This document shows positions 1-5,520 of a stretch of DNA of 5,520 bases, piece after piece. The DNA is taken from contig DVNA01000001.1 in assembly GCA_018714665.1 (NCBI GenBank), forward strand, positions 1 through 5,520. The letters are read 5' to 3'. The translations under genes were made by a program, and so were the position numbers. Every line of letters starts with the position of its first letter. Position 1 is the stretch's first letter. The notes beneath the pieces were generated by a model that did not search any database, was not told the origin of the DNA, and was given only the letters and a program-made list of their open reading frames with translations. This stretch comes from Candidatus Gallibacteroides avistercoris. Its GTDB lineage: Bacteria > Bacteroidota > Bacteroidia > Bacteroidales > CHK158-818.

Positions 1-2633
1 ATGACCAGTATCGCAATCAGGGTTGCCGTGAATAACGTACGCGAAGCACTTTGTGCACTCTCGAACTGCCCCCCGTATTCGATGCGGTAACCTTCGGGGA
101 GGGTAATCTTCTCGTCCACCGTTTCCCGTATCTCTTTGATGATGCTGCCTACATCCCGTCCGGAGGTATTGGCCGAAACAACTAACTTGCGCTGTACATT
201 CTCGCGGGAGATGGTGTTGGGCCCACCAGCCGATACGATTTCGGCCACCTCTTCGAGTGGCACTTTCCGCCCGTCGCCGGTGTCTATTAAGGCTTTTTTT
301 ACCGATTCTATGTTTTCGGTGTAGTTCTTGTTAAAGCGCAATACCAGGTCGAAGCTGCGTTGACCTTCGTAGATGTCGGCTATTTTATCTCCCGAGAAGG
401 CCAGTTCTACAAATTGGTGGAAACTTTCCATGCTGATGCCGTACTTGGACAAGGCCGAACGGTTGGCCCTGATCTGTAACTGGGGCGTTTCCGTCTGTTG
501 TTCGACAGCAATGTCCACCAGTCCCTCTATTCCGGAGATGGCACTTTTTATCTGATTCCCCATCATGAACATCCGGCTCAGGTCTGTCCCGAAAAGTTTT
601 ATGGCGATATTGGCCCGTGTCCCGGAGAGCATATGGTCGATACGGTGTCCGAGCGGTTGTCCGATGGTAGCGGCAATACCCGGGATACCTGCCAGCCGTT
701 TGCGCATATCGTTGAATACCTCTTCGCGGCTGCGGTCTTTCAAGGTAAACTGAACATCTATTTCGGCGCTGTTAGTCGCTTGCGAGTGTTCGTCCAGTTC
801 GCCCCGTCCCGTCCGGCGTGCCGTTCCGGTTACTTCCGGTATTTTGAGCAGTTCCCTTTCCATCAGGTTTCCCAGTTCGTTGTTCACTTCGAGTGATACG
901 CCCGGTTTGGCTACTGCCGAGATAACGGCAGACCCTTCGTTGAATTCGGGCAGGAAGCTGCGCCCCATTGTACAGAACAGGATAATTGTTATTACAAAAA
1001 CGGCTAATGTAGAGCCCACAATGGCTTTTTTATGGTTCAACACCCACGCCAGGGAGTTGAAATAGCCGGCCGACAACTTTTGTGTAATCCAACTCTCTTT
1101 TTCGTTTTTTGCCAGGTATTCTTCTCCCGATAACATCTTCTTACAGAGCAACGGAGTAACGGTCATGGCCACGATGAGCGACATGAACAGCGAGATGATA
1201 TAGGCGATTCCCAGTGGTTTAAGCATCCGTCCTTCCATACCGGAGAGGAAAAAGAGCGGAATAAAGGCCACCATGATGATAAATGTGGCGTTCAGGATTG
1301 AAGAGCGTATCTCTTTCGAGGCCTCAAAAACGATGTCGAAAACCGGTTGCCGCTCCTCTTTCGGTTTCCGATGGTTCTGCCGCAATCGTTTATAGACATT
1401 CTCCACGTCGATGATAGCATCGTCCACCAGCGATCCGATAGCGATACACATACCACCCAGCGTCATGGTATTGATATCCATACCCAGCAGGTTCAATACC
1501 ACGAGTGTACCGAGCAGCGACAGGGGGATGGCGATGACTGAGATGACGGTGGTGCGGAAACTGTTCAGGAAAAGGAACAGGATGATGATGACGAATACGG
1601 CTCCTTCTAGTAAGGCCCTTCCGACGTTATTTACCGAGGTCTCGATAAAATCGGCTTGCCGAAAAATCCGGGTATCTACTTTTACGTCGGCCGGAAGCGA
1701 TTTTTGAATCTCTTTCAGGTTGGCCTCGATTTTTTCCGTTACATTGAGCGTGTTGATATTGGGCTGTTTCGAGATAGAAAGGATCACGGCAGGCGAGGCA
1801 TTTTGCGAGGCGTGTCCCATTTTCACGGCGCTGCCTATTACCACCTCTGCCACATCTGATACGACAATGGGTTTGCCGTTATTCATCTTGACCAACGTTG
1901 CTCCCAATTCATCCAGGTCCGTAGTACGGGCAATGCCCCGTAGGGCAAATTCATTGCCGAAATCGCGTACAACCCCACCTACCGAGTTGGTACTGAAAGA
2001 TTTTCCCACAGCTTCCAATTCAGATAAGGTAACGCCGTATGCATCCATCCTTTGCGGGTCGGCCAGAATCTGGTACTGTTTATAGTCGCCACCGATGATG
2101 GTTACCTGCGATACACCGCCCGTAGCCAGGATAGCCGGTTTGAGTACCCAGTCGGCCAATGTCCGTAGCTCCATCATTGAGGTGGTATCGGCCTGTAAAC
2201 CGACGAAAAGTATCTCACCCATCACGCTCGATTGCGGGGCCAGTACCGGTGTAATACCTTCGGGTAAAGTCCCGTTCAGGGTTACCATCTTTTCGCTGAT
2301 GATTTGGCGAGCCCGGAAGATGTCCATCCCCCAGTTGAACTCAGCCCAGACAAACGAGTATCCGTACATAGAGGCAGAGCGTACGCGGCGTACGTTGGTG
2401 GCGCCGTTTACCGCAGTCTCGATCGGAAAGGTAACCAACCGTTCCACCTCTTCGGAGGCCATACCGTGCGAATCGGTCATAATGACCACCGTCGGAGCCG
2501 TCAGGTCGGGAAAAACGTCGATGTCCATTTTCTGCGAGGAGTATATACCACCAAAAACAAGCAGGATGGCTCCCAACAGAATATAGAGTTGATTCTTTAA
2601 AGAGAATCGGATGATACTGTTGATAAAATCCAT
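1..2633 (-). CDS. czcA: CusA/CzcA-family heavy-metal efflux RND pump (3' end cut by window edge)
   Basis: Inner-membrane proton-driven pump of the heavy-metal efflux RND family, the engine of a tripartite exporter that moves metal ions across the outer membrane. I read 877 intact codons on the minus strand; family members have roughly 1,030-1,050, so the last part of the second membrane half is outside the window. Seen: TM1 at about residues 12-30; porter domain with FPDLTAPTVV (41-50) and the APQSSVMGE stretch; TM2 about 338-356; TM4 with AIGSLVDDAIIDVEN (398-412), containing the acidic proton-relay residues D404, D405 and E411; FLPEFNEGS (560-568) opening the second periplasmic half; RIDHMLSG (664-671). 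The start at 2633 is chosen because it gives the typical MDFINSIIRFSLKNQ opening and has a good ribosome site 7 bases upstream. The czcA label is at family level: the TM4 signature differs from E. coli CusA, and the three metal-binding methionines of CusA seem absent, so the metal (Zn, Co, Cd, Cu or other) is unknown. Confidence 0.95.
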   Translation of the reverse strand, partial: MDFINSIIRFSLKNQLYILLGAILLVFGGIYSSQKMDIDVFPDLTAPTVVIMTDSHGMASEEVERLVTFPIETAVNGATNVRRVRSASMYGYSFVWAEFNWGMDIFRARQIISEKMVTLNGTLPEGITPVLAPQSSVMGEILFVGLQADTTSMMELRTLADWVLKPAILATGGVSQVTIIGGDYKQYQILADPQRMDAYGVTLSELEAVGKSFSTNSVGGVVRDFGNEFALRGIARTTDLDELGATLVKMNNGKPIVVSDVAEVVIGSAVKMGHASQNASPAVILSISKQPNINTLNVTEKIEANLKEIQKSLPADVKVDTRIFRQADFIETSVNNVGRALLEGAVFVIIILFLFLNSFRTTVISVIAIPLSLLGTLVVLNLLGMDINTMTLGGMCIAIGSLVDDAIIDVENVYKRLRQNHRKPKEERQPVFDIVFEASKEIRSSILNATFIIMVAFIPLFFLSGMEGRMLKPLGIAYIISLFMSLIVAMTVTPLLCKKMLSGEEYLAKNEKESWITQKLSAGYFNSLAWVLNHKKAIVGSTLAVFVITIILFCTMGRSFLPEFNEGSAVISAVAKPGVSLEVNNELGNLMERELLKIPEVTGTARRTGRGELDEHSQATNSAEIDVQFTLKDRSREEVFNDMRKRLAGIPGIAATIGQPLGHRIDHMLSGTRANIAIKLFGTDLSRMFMMGNQIKSAISGIEGLVDIAVEQQTETPQLQIRANRSALSKYGISMESFHQFVELAFSGDKIADIYEGQRSFDLVLRFNKNYTENIESVKKALIDTGDGRKVPLEEVAEIVSAGGPNTISRENVQRKLVVSANTSGRDVGSIIKEIRETVDEKITLPEGYRIEYGGQFESAQSASRTLFTATLIAILV

Positions 2634-2640
2634 AAAACAT

Positions 2641-2647
2641 TCCTCCC
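2641..2647 (-). promoter_or_regulatory. Strong Shine-Dalgarno site for the RND pump gene
   Basis: On the minus strand this reads GGGAGGA, followed by 7 bases and the ATG at 2633. It lies entirely in the 18-base gap between the adaptor stop codon and the pump start. It decides the start: an out-of-frame ATG at 2640 directly abuts the site and is too close to be used. Such a strong site is unusual for Bacteroidota, where most genes lack one, and none of the other genes here has an equally good one. It probably ensures pump translation from the shared mRNA. Confidence 0.75.
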
Positions 2648-2651
2648 TTTT

Positions 2652-4172
2652 TTAGTGGACGTGACCCGAATGAGCATCGAGCGTACCGGTTGCCTGCGAC
2701 AGTTTTACCAATACGGCGCCTTTGGCGACAATCCGTTCTCCACTCTGGATACCCGACAGGATTTCGGTGCGTATGCCGTCTGTTTTGCCGATTTTTACTT
2801 CCCGTTTTTCAAAAAATTCGGGGGTAAGTTGTACAAAAACAAAGTAATTACCCATCTCCTCCACCAATGACAGGTTGGATACGGTAACCGCCGGTTGGGA
2901 GTTGCTGGTTTTGATGTACAGTTCGACGAACGATCCCGGTAACAGTTTGGCCGAATTGTTCACCTGGAATACGACGGGGATAAGCGGGTTGTCGGTTTCG
3001 GTCGATTTGCCGTATGAAACCAGACGTCCACCCAGCTCTTCGAGCGTATAGACCGTGGGATCGTTTAGCATCCGCAGGTTGGCCTCGGTAATGTTTTCCA
3101 ACAAAGAGAAATATCTTGGTTGAATCTCGGCTTTGATAAACAGGTTCCGGTTTTGCGAGACGGCGGCCACCGGCTGTCCGGCTTCGACATATTCACCGTT
3201 GCGTACCAGCAGTTGTTTGACGAATCCGCTGATAGGAGCTGTTACCGATTGACGACCCGAGGCAAAATTTTTGCGCAGGTTATTGTAGGTAGCCTCTGCG
3301 GTTTCAAAATCGGTTTTGGCTTGAAGCAGCTCTTTTTCGCTGACGATTTTATCTTTGGCCAGAGCTTGTTTACGTTCGTATTCCTTTTTCGTCAGGTTGT
3401 AGTTGCTTTCCGCTTCGCGGTAACGTACCGCCAGGTTGTTGTCGGCCATATCACCACTTTCGATAAAGAAGAGTGTTTGTCCGGCATGAACCGCTTTCCC
3501 GTCTATCATTCCGTTTTCAGGGAAAACCACCATACCGCTGGTTTTGGCCGTTATTACCCGTTCGTCTCCTTGCGAGGGTTGTACTTGTGCCATCGTCCGG
3601 ATAACCTGTCCGAAGGGTTCTGTCCGGCTCTCTTCTGTCGAGAAATCGACCGTCCAGCTCATCTCTTTGGAGAATGTAACCCCGTTGCTGCTGGTGGCTT
3701 GTTGTTCTTCGGCCTCGTGGTAGGCTTTGTGTTCATCATCATAAACCGTAATGTCGGGTATGGTGATTTGTGTTGTACCCTCTGCCGTTTTGATGTCGAA
3801 CACCATCTTCCCGCTTCCTGCCTGTTTGGGTGTCAGGGCAAATTTGTAGATACCCGGTTCGGTCGGAGCGTCGAGCGTTTGGCGGATTTCTTCGTTATTT
3901 ACGGTTAAGTTTACCGTAACTTTTCCGGCTTCGAGTGGCTTGAAATTTTGAAGAAAGGTGATGTGTGCCAAAACTTCGCTCTCTTCTCCTGCGATGAAGG
4001 GGGTGGCTACGGTAAATAATTCGTACTGGTTGTCGTATGCCGTCAGTTGAAGTTTGGCATCGTGAACGTGTTCTTCTTCTGTCCCATGTTCATTCGGGTC
4101 ATGGGCGTGGTTGTGGCAGCCTGTTGCAACGGCTGTCGCCAACAGTGCTGCGAGTATGAAAGGAGTTTTCAT
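2652..4172 (-). CDS. czcB: CusB/CzcB-type efflux RND periplasmic adaptor lipoprotein with His-rich ends
   Basis: Membrane fusion protein linking the RND pump to an outer-membrane channel in a metal exporter; it may also hand metal to the pump. It has 506 residues, longer than E. coli CusB (about 400) because of an extra N-terminal part. Seen in order: lipoprotein signal with Cys19 (ATGC); a linker with His20, 22, 24, 29, 35 and 37 plus acidic residues; a beta-rich extra domain at about 45-145 with YELF...PFIAGEESEV; a lipoyl/barrel-sandwich half near 205-240; an alpha-helical hairpin at about 242-303 rich in E/K/A; the second lipoyl half TAPISGFVKQLLVRNGEYVEAG (311-332); a beta-barrel with LLPGSFVELYIKT (410-422); a membrane-proximal domain to about 490; and a tail with His501, 504 and 506. 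It overlaps nothing and is followed after 18 bases by the pump gene, indicating an operon. There is no clear Shine-Dalgarno site; the leader is A-rich. The role is certain, the metal is not. Confidence 0.95.
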   Translation of the reverse strand: MKTPFILAALLATAVATGCHNHAHDPNEHGTEEEHVHDAKLQLTAYDNQYELFTVATPFIAGEESEVLAHITFLQNFKPLEAGKVTVNLTVNNEEIRQTLDAPTEPGIYKFALTPKQAGSGKMVFDIKTAEGTTQITIPDITVYDDEHKAYHEAEEQQATSSNGVTFSKEMSWTVDFSTEESRTEPFGQVIRTMAQVQPSQGDERVITAKTSGMVVFPENGMIDGKAVHAGQTLFFIESGDMADNNLAVRYREAESNYNLTKKEYERKQALAKDKIVSEKELLQAKTDFETAEATYNNLRKNFASGRQSVTAPISGFVKQLLVRNGEYVEAGQPVAAVSQNRNLFIKAEIQPRYFSLLENITEANLRMLNDPTVYTLEELGGRLVSYGKSTETDNPLIPVVFQVNNSAKLLPGSFVELYIKTSNSQPAVTVSNLSLVEEMGNYFVFVQLTPEFFEKREVKIGKTDGIRTEILSGIQSGERIVAKGAVLVKLSQATGTLDAHSGHVH

Positions 4173-4269
4173 CTGTTTGTTTGCTTGTTCTAAAATAATG
4201 ATAGATAAAATTCTCTACGCGAGTAGATAATTACTCGTGTGCAAAAAACAATCGAGAACTAACAAACAG
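4173..4269 (-). repeat. 9-bp inverted repeat bridging the small-gene stop and the adaptor start
   Basis: CTGTTTGTT at 4173-4181 and its exact reverse complement AACAAACAG at 4261-4269 flank the gap. In the minus-strand mRNA the first arm (CUGUUUGUU) covers the last codons and first stop base of the small upstream gene, and the second arm (AACAAACAG) ends directly against the adaptor AUG. Pairing would close the adaptor start region, and a ribosome finishing the upstream gene would open it. The repeat is seen; the coupling role is inference. The arms are A/U-rich and 79 bases apart, so chance is possible. Confidence 0.4.
4215..4237. promoter_or_regulatory. Palindrome between small gene and adaptor: candidate operator or mRNA hairpin
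   Basis: CGAGTA (4220-4225), six bases, TACTCG (4232-4237) form an 18-bp palindrome in which 7 of 9 half-site positions match, including the central TA. An overlapping shorter one, CTAC-GCGA-GTAG (4215-4226), shares one arm, so in RNA the two hairpins would exclude each other. It lies in the 86-base gap 5' of the adaptor gene. It is not followed by a U-run on the minus strand, so it does not look like a simple terminator. It could bind a dimeric metal-responsive regulator or act as an RNA processing or stabilising hairpin. I do not recognise it as a known operator. Confidence 0.4.
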
Positions 4270-4690
4270 GAGGAGCCCGTAGGGCTGACGTGCAGAAGTC
4301 TTCATTCAGGAGACTCTTTTCGAGATATGGTTTGAATAGATAAGGTACACTTTGCGTGTGTGTACATTCAAAGACAGAACAATTTTCAGAAACAATACAT
4401 AGAAGACTATTCCCTTCAATCGGTTTAAAGAAATCGGAATCAAACCGTTCCTCTTTGAGAGATTGGGGCGTTACCGTGGCGATGGTGTCGCTGATGGGAC
4501 ACTCTTCGGTATCCTTGCTGTTAGGATAGTTGCAATGCCGATGAAACAGGTCAAAAGAACTTCTGTCAAACAGGTCTATTTCTGTTATCAGCATATTGTT
4601 CCGGTAGTGGTGGTGATGGGGTATGACCGTATGGGCCAATATGGTCATATCGGCAAGCAATATGAAGAATATGTATATCGCCCTTTTCAT
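4259..4690 (-). CDS. Small exported His/Cys-rich protein of the metal-efflux cluster (DUF6769-like)
   Basis: A 143-residue protein of unknown biochemical function. Residues 1-20 form a short basic start (KR) and a hydrophobic segment typical of a signal peptide or membrane anchor. This is followed at once by PHHHHY (His25-28) and later by HRHC (His50, His52, Cys53). Seven cysteines (53, 64, 98, 104, 109, 133, 143) are spread through the rest, and the protein ends in ALRAPPVC. From memory, this layout (hydrophobic start, IPHHHH, C-terminal LRAPP) matches small Bacteroidota proteins labelled DUF6769 next to CusB/CusA genes; I cannot search to confirm. It is the first gene of the cluster and has its own promoter. 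The start gives a complete signal sequence; the next in-frame Met (15) would destroy it. There is no Shine-Dalgarno site and the leader is predicted to be about ten bases or fewer. The likely role is periplasmic metal binding or sensing, by inference. Confidence 0.8.
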   Translation of the reverse strand: MKRAIYIFFILLADMTILAHTVIPHHHHYRNNMLITEIDLFDRSSFDLFHRHCNYPNSKDTEECPISDTIATVTPQSLKEERFDSDFFKPIEGNSLLCIVSENCSVFECTHTQSVPYLFKPYLEKSLLNEDFCTSALRAPPVC

Positions 4691-4703
4691 AATATGCTGT
4701 CGG

Positions 4704-4735
4704 CAAAAATAGCTTTTATTTCCGGAAAATCAAAA
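4704..4735 (-). promoter_or_regulatory. Bacteroides-type promoter for the efflux cluster
   Basis: On the minus strand TTTTG (4735-4731) is followed by 19 bases and TATTTTTG (4711-4704), a full match to the Bacteroides -7 box TAnnTTTG with a good -33 box and accepted spacing. Transcription should start near 4697-4700, only about 8-10 bases from the ATG at 4690, giving a nearly leaderless mRNA. A 10-bp palindrome sits in the spacer, suggesting control by a repressor or activator. I found no equally good promoter in the gap before the adaptor, so this one probably drives all three genes. Confidence 0.7.
4719..4728. promoter_or_regulatory. Perfect palindrome TTTCCGGAAA in promoter spacer: candidate operator
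   Basis: TTTCCGGAAA is a perfect 10-bp palindrome lying wholly inside the 19-base spacer between the -33 and -7 boxes of the efflux-cluster promoter. Outside the core the symmetry is only partial, with flanking A/T runs (TTTT on the left, AAAA on the right). Dimeric metal sensors such as MerR-, ArsR- or CopY/BlaI-type proteins often bind symmetric sites in or over spacers, but this sequence is not a motif I recognise. The regulator gene is not in the window. Confidence 0.4.
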
Positions 4736-4812
4736 CTTTCCTGGCTGCCATTCCGATTACCTTGTACCCGTATTCCATATTTATACTACCTAAAAACCCT
4801 TTTGCCTATTTC

Positions 4813-4846
4813 TTTTGGATTGGTATATTGTTTTTTTTTACTTTTG
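4813..4846 (+). promoter_or_regulatory. Bacteroides-type promoter for the DUF362 gene, with T9 tract in spacer
   Basis: TTTTG (4813-4817), 21 bases, then TACTTTTG (4839-4846), a full match to TAnnTTTG. Transcription would start near 4850, leaving a leader of about 55 bases before the ATG at 4906. The spacer ends in a run of nine T (4831-4839), the last of which is the first base of the -7 box. Spacing of 21 is at the upper end of what is usual, so loss of one or two T would bring it to 19-20. Confidence 0.65.
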
Positions 4847-4905
4847 TGTGTATTTAATCTGTAAGAGTTTTATTGCTTGTTCGTTAATATAAATAGATTG
4901 AGGAA

Positions 4906-5520
4906 ATGAAACGAAGAAACTTTTTTCGTTCGTTGGCTTTGGGTGGAGCTGGAATGGTCTTTTCTCCGATAGCAAAAGCCGTTCCAGTAGCTGATAATAA
5001 ACCAAAAACGAACTTGAAGGAAGCATTGGCTGTTCCACGTACGGCACACTCCATACCTGGTAAATATCCAGGTAAAGTGGTAAAAGTGCATCATACGGAT
5101 TGTATCGCAGATGGACGCCCGTCGGAAAAGATTGCATACGAAATGTTGAAAACTTGCATGCTTGACCTGACCGGTACATCTGATCTGAAAACGGCATGGT
5201 CTCAGTTTGTAGGGCCGAAGGATGTGATAGGGTTGAAAGTAAATCCAATAGCAGGTAAGTTATTGTCAACTTCACATGCTTTGACAAAGTCGATTGTCCG
5301 ACAATTGGAAGAAGCAGGCATTTCCCGTCAGCAAATAATCATCTGGGACCGCAGGGAAGTTGATTTGCGTGAAGCCGGTTTTACAGCCGAACAATATCCC
5401 GGAATTAAGATTGTCGGGACAGAATGTCAGGATGAAAACGGTAGCTATGTTGATGCCGAAGGAAAGTTTTATGGAGAAGACCGAATAGATAAATCACAAT
5501 TTTTCTTTGTGGATATAGAA
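4906..5520 (+). CDS. DUF362-domain protein with twin-arginine-like signal (3' end cut by window edge)
   Basis: 205 codons are visible and the frame is open at the right edge; full-length proteins of this kind are usually somewhat under 400 residues (from memory). The N-terminus KRRNFFRSLALGGAGMVF has an RR pair, a short hydrophobic segment and a possible signal cleavage after AKA (23-25), resembling a Tat signal, which implies export, perhaps folded or with a cofactor. The region from about 103 on (PKDVIGLKVNPIAG, then STSHAL, RQLEEAGISRQQIIIWDR at 132-149) matches the opening of DUF362 proteins as I remember them. The molecular function of this family is poorly known; some members carry iron-sulfur ferredoxin domains, and none is visible in this part. 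GAGG at 4900-4903 precedes the ATG by only two bases, so it is a weak ribosome site. Codons are visibly more A+T-rich than in the pump gene. The gene is divergent from the efflux cluster and may be unrelated to it. Confidence 0.85.
   Translation, partial: MKRRNFFRSLALGGAGMVFSPIAKAVPVADNKPKTNLKEALAVPRTAHSIPGKYPGKVVKVHHTDCIADGRPSEKIAYEMLKTCMLDLTGTSDLKTAWSQFVGPKDVIGLKVNPIAGKLLSTSHALTKSIVRQLEEAGISRQQIIIWDRREVDLREAGFTAEQYPGIKIVGTECQDENGSYVDAEGKFYGEDRIDKSQFFFVDIE

Noticed and set aside
498..896. Plus-strand open frames across the pump gene (498-896, 1720-2085, 2095-2586 and others)
   Set aside because: All lie antisense to the continuous, conserved RND pump frame and show no recognisable products.
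2341..2640. 99-codon minus-strand frame starting with ATG at 2640
   Set aside because: It overlaps the start of the pump gene out of frame, its ATG directly abuts the Shine-Dalgarno site, and its translation is unlike any protein; the pump frame from 2633 continues intact for 877 codons.
3120..3908. Long open frame of 262 codons on the plus strand
   Set aside because: It lies wholly antisense to the well-supported adaptor gene, its translation shows no recognisable domain, and it has no ribosome site or promoter; it reflects codon bias of the real gene.
4190..4197. TATTTTAG on the minus strand as a -7 box for a separate adaptor promoter
   Set aside because: It has one mismatch in the TTTG part and there is no TTTG/TTG box 19-21 bases upstream, so a separate promoter is not supported.
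4274..4286. AGCCC-GTA-GGGCT hairpin near the end of the small gene, considered as terminator
   Set aside because: It is inside the coding sequence, has only a 5-bp stem and is not followed by a U-run in the minus-strand transcript; probably a coincidence of codons for the LRAPP region.
4463..4864. 133-codon plus-strand frame across the small gene and intergenic region
   Set aside because: It runs antisense through the small His/Cys gene and across both divergent promoters, with no protein-like features or start signals.
4838..5287. 149-codon minus-strand frame opposite the DUF362 gene
   Set aside because: It is antisense to a gene with a recognisable domain and signal sequence, and covers the plus-strand promoter; no supporting signals.

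Overview
The window looks like chromosomal or mobile-element DNA from a member of the Bacteroidota, most likely order Bacteroidales (Bacteroides or Parabacteroides-like). This rests on two promoters that match the Bacteroides pattern (TTTG or TTTTG, then 19-21 bases, then TAnnTTTG), A-rich leaders with little Shine-Dalgarno signal before three of the four genes, and the protein types present. The genus is inference; no marker gene is present.

Layout: three genes on the minus strand form a heavy-metal efflux cluster, read from right to left. First is a small exported His/Cys-rich protein (4259-4690), similar from memory to the Bacteroidota DUF6769 type. Next is a lipoprotein periplasmic adaptor of the CusB/CzcB type (2652-4172). 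Last is the inner-membrane RND pump of the CusA/CzcA type (1-2633), whose C-terminus runs off the left edge. The pump starts 18 bases after the adaptor stop and has a strong ribosome binding site. The small gene and the adaptor are separated by 86 bases that hold an 18-bp operator-like or hairpin palindrome and a 9-bp inverted repeat spanning the gap. No TolC-like outer-membrane channel is visible; if the operon has one it should lie beyond the left edge.

A 215-base divergent intergenic region (4691-4905) carries one good Bacteroides-type promoter in each direction. The promoter for the efflux cluster has a perfect 10-bp palindrome in its spacer, a candidate operator. The opposite promoter has a run of nine T in its spacer and drives a DUF362-type protein with a twin-arginine-like signal (4906 to the right edge, incomplete).

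Working model: metal ions in the periplasm or cytoplasm are captured by the His-rich small protein and the His-rich ends of the adaptor, passed to the RND pump and expelled through an outer-membrane channel. The pump carries a VDDAIIDVEN transmembrane-4 signature and appears to lack the methionine triad of E. coli CusA, so copper/silver specificity should not be assumed. The DUF362 gene is divergent, has more A+T-rich codons, and need not be functionally linked. I see no clearly new system. The most interesting points are regulatory: the spacer palindrome, the near-leaderless first gene, and a possible translational coupling structure ahead of the adaptor.
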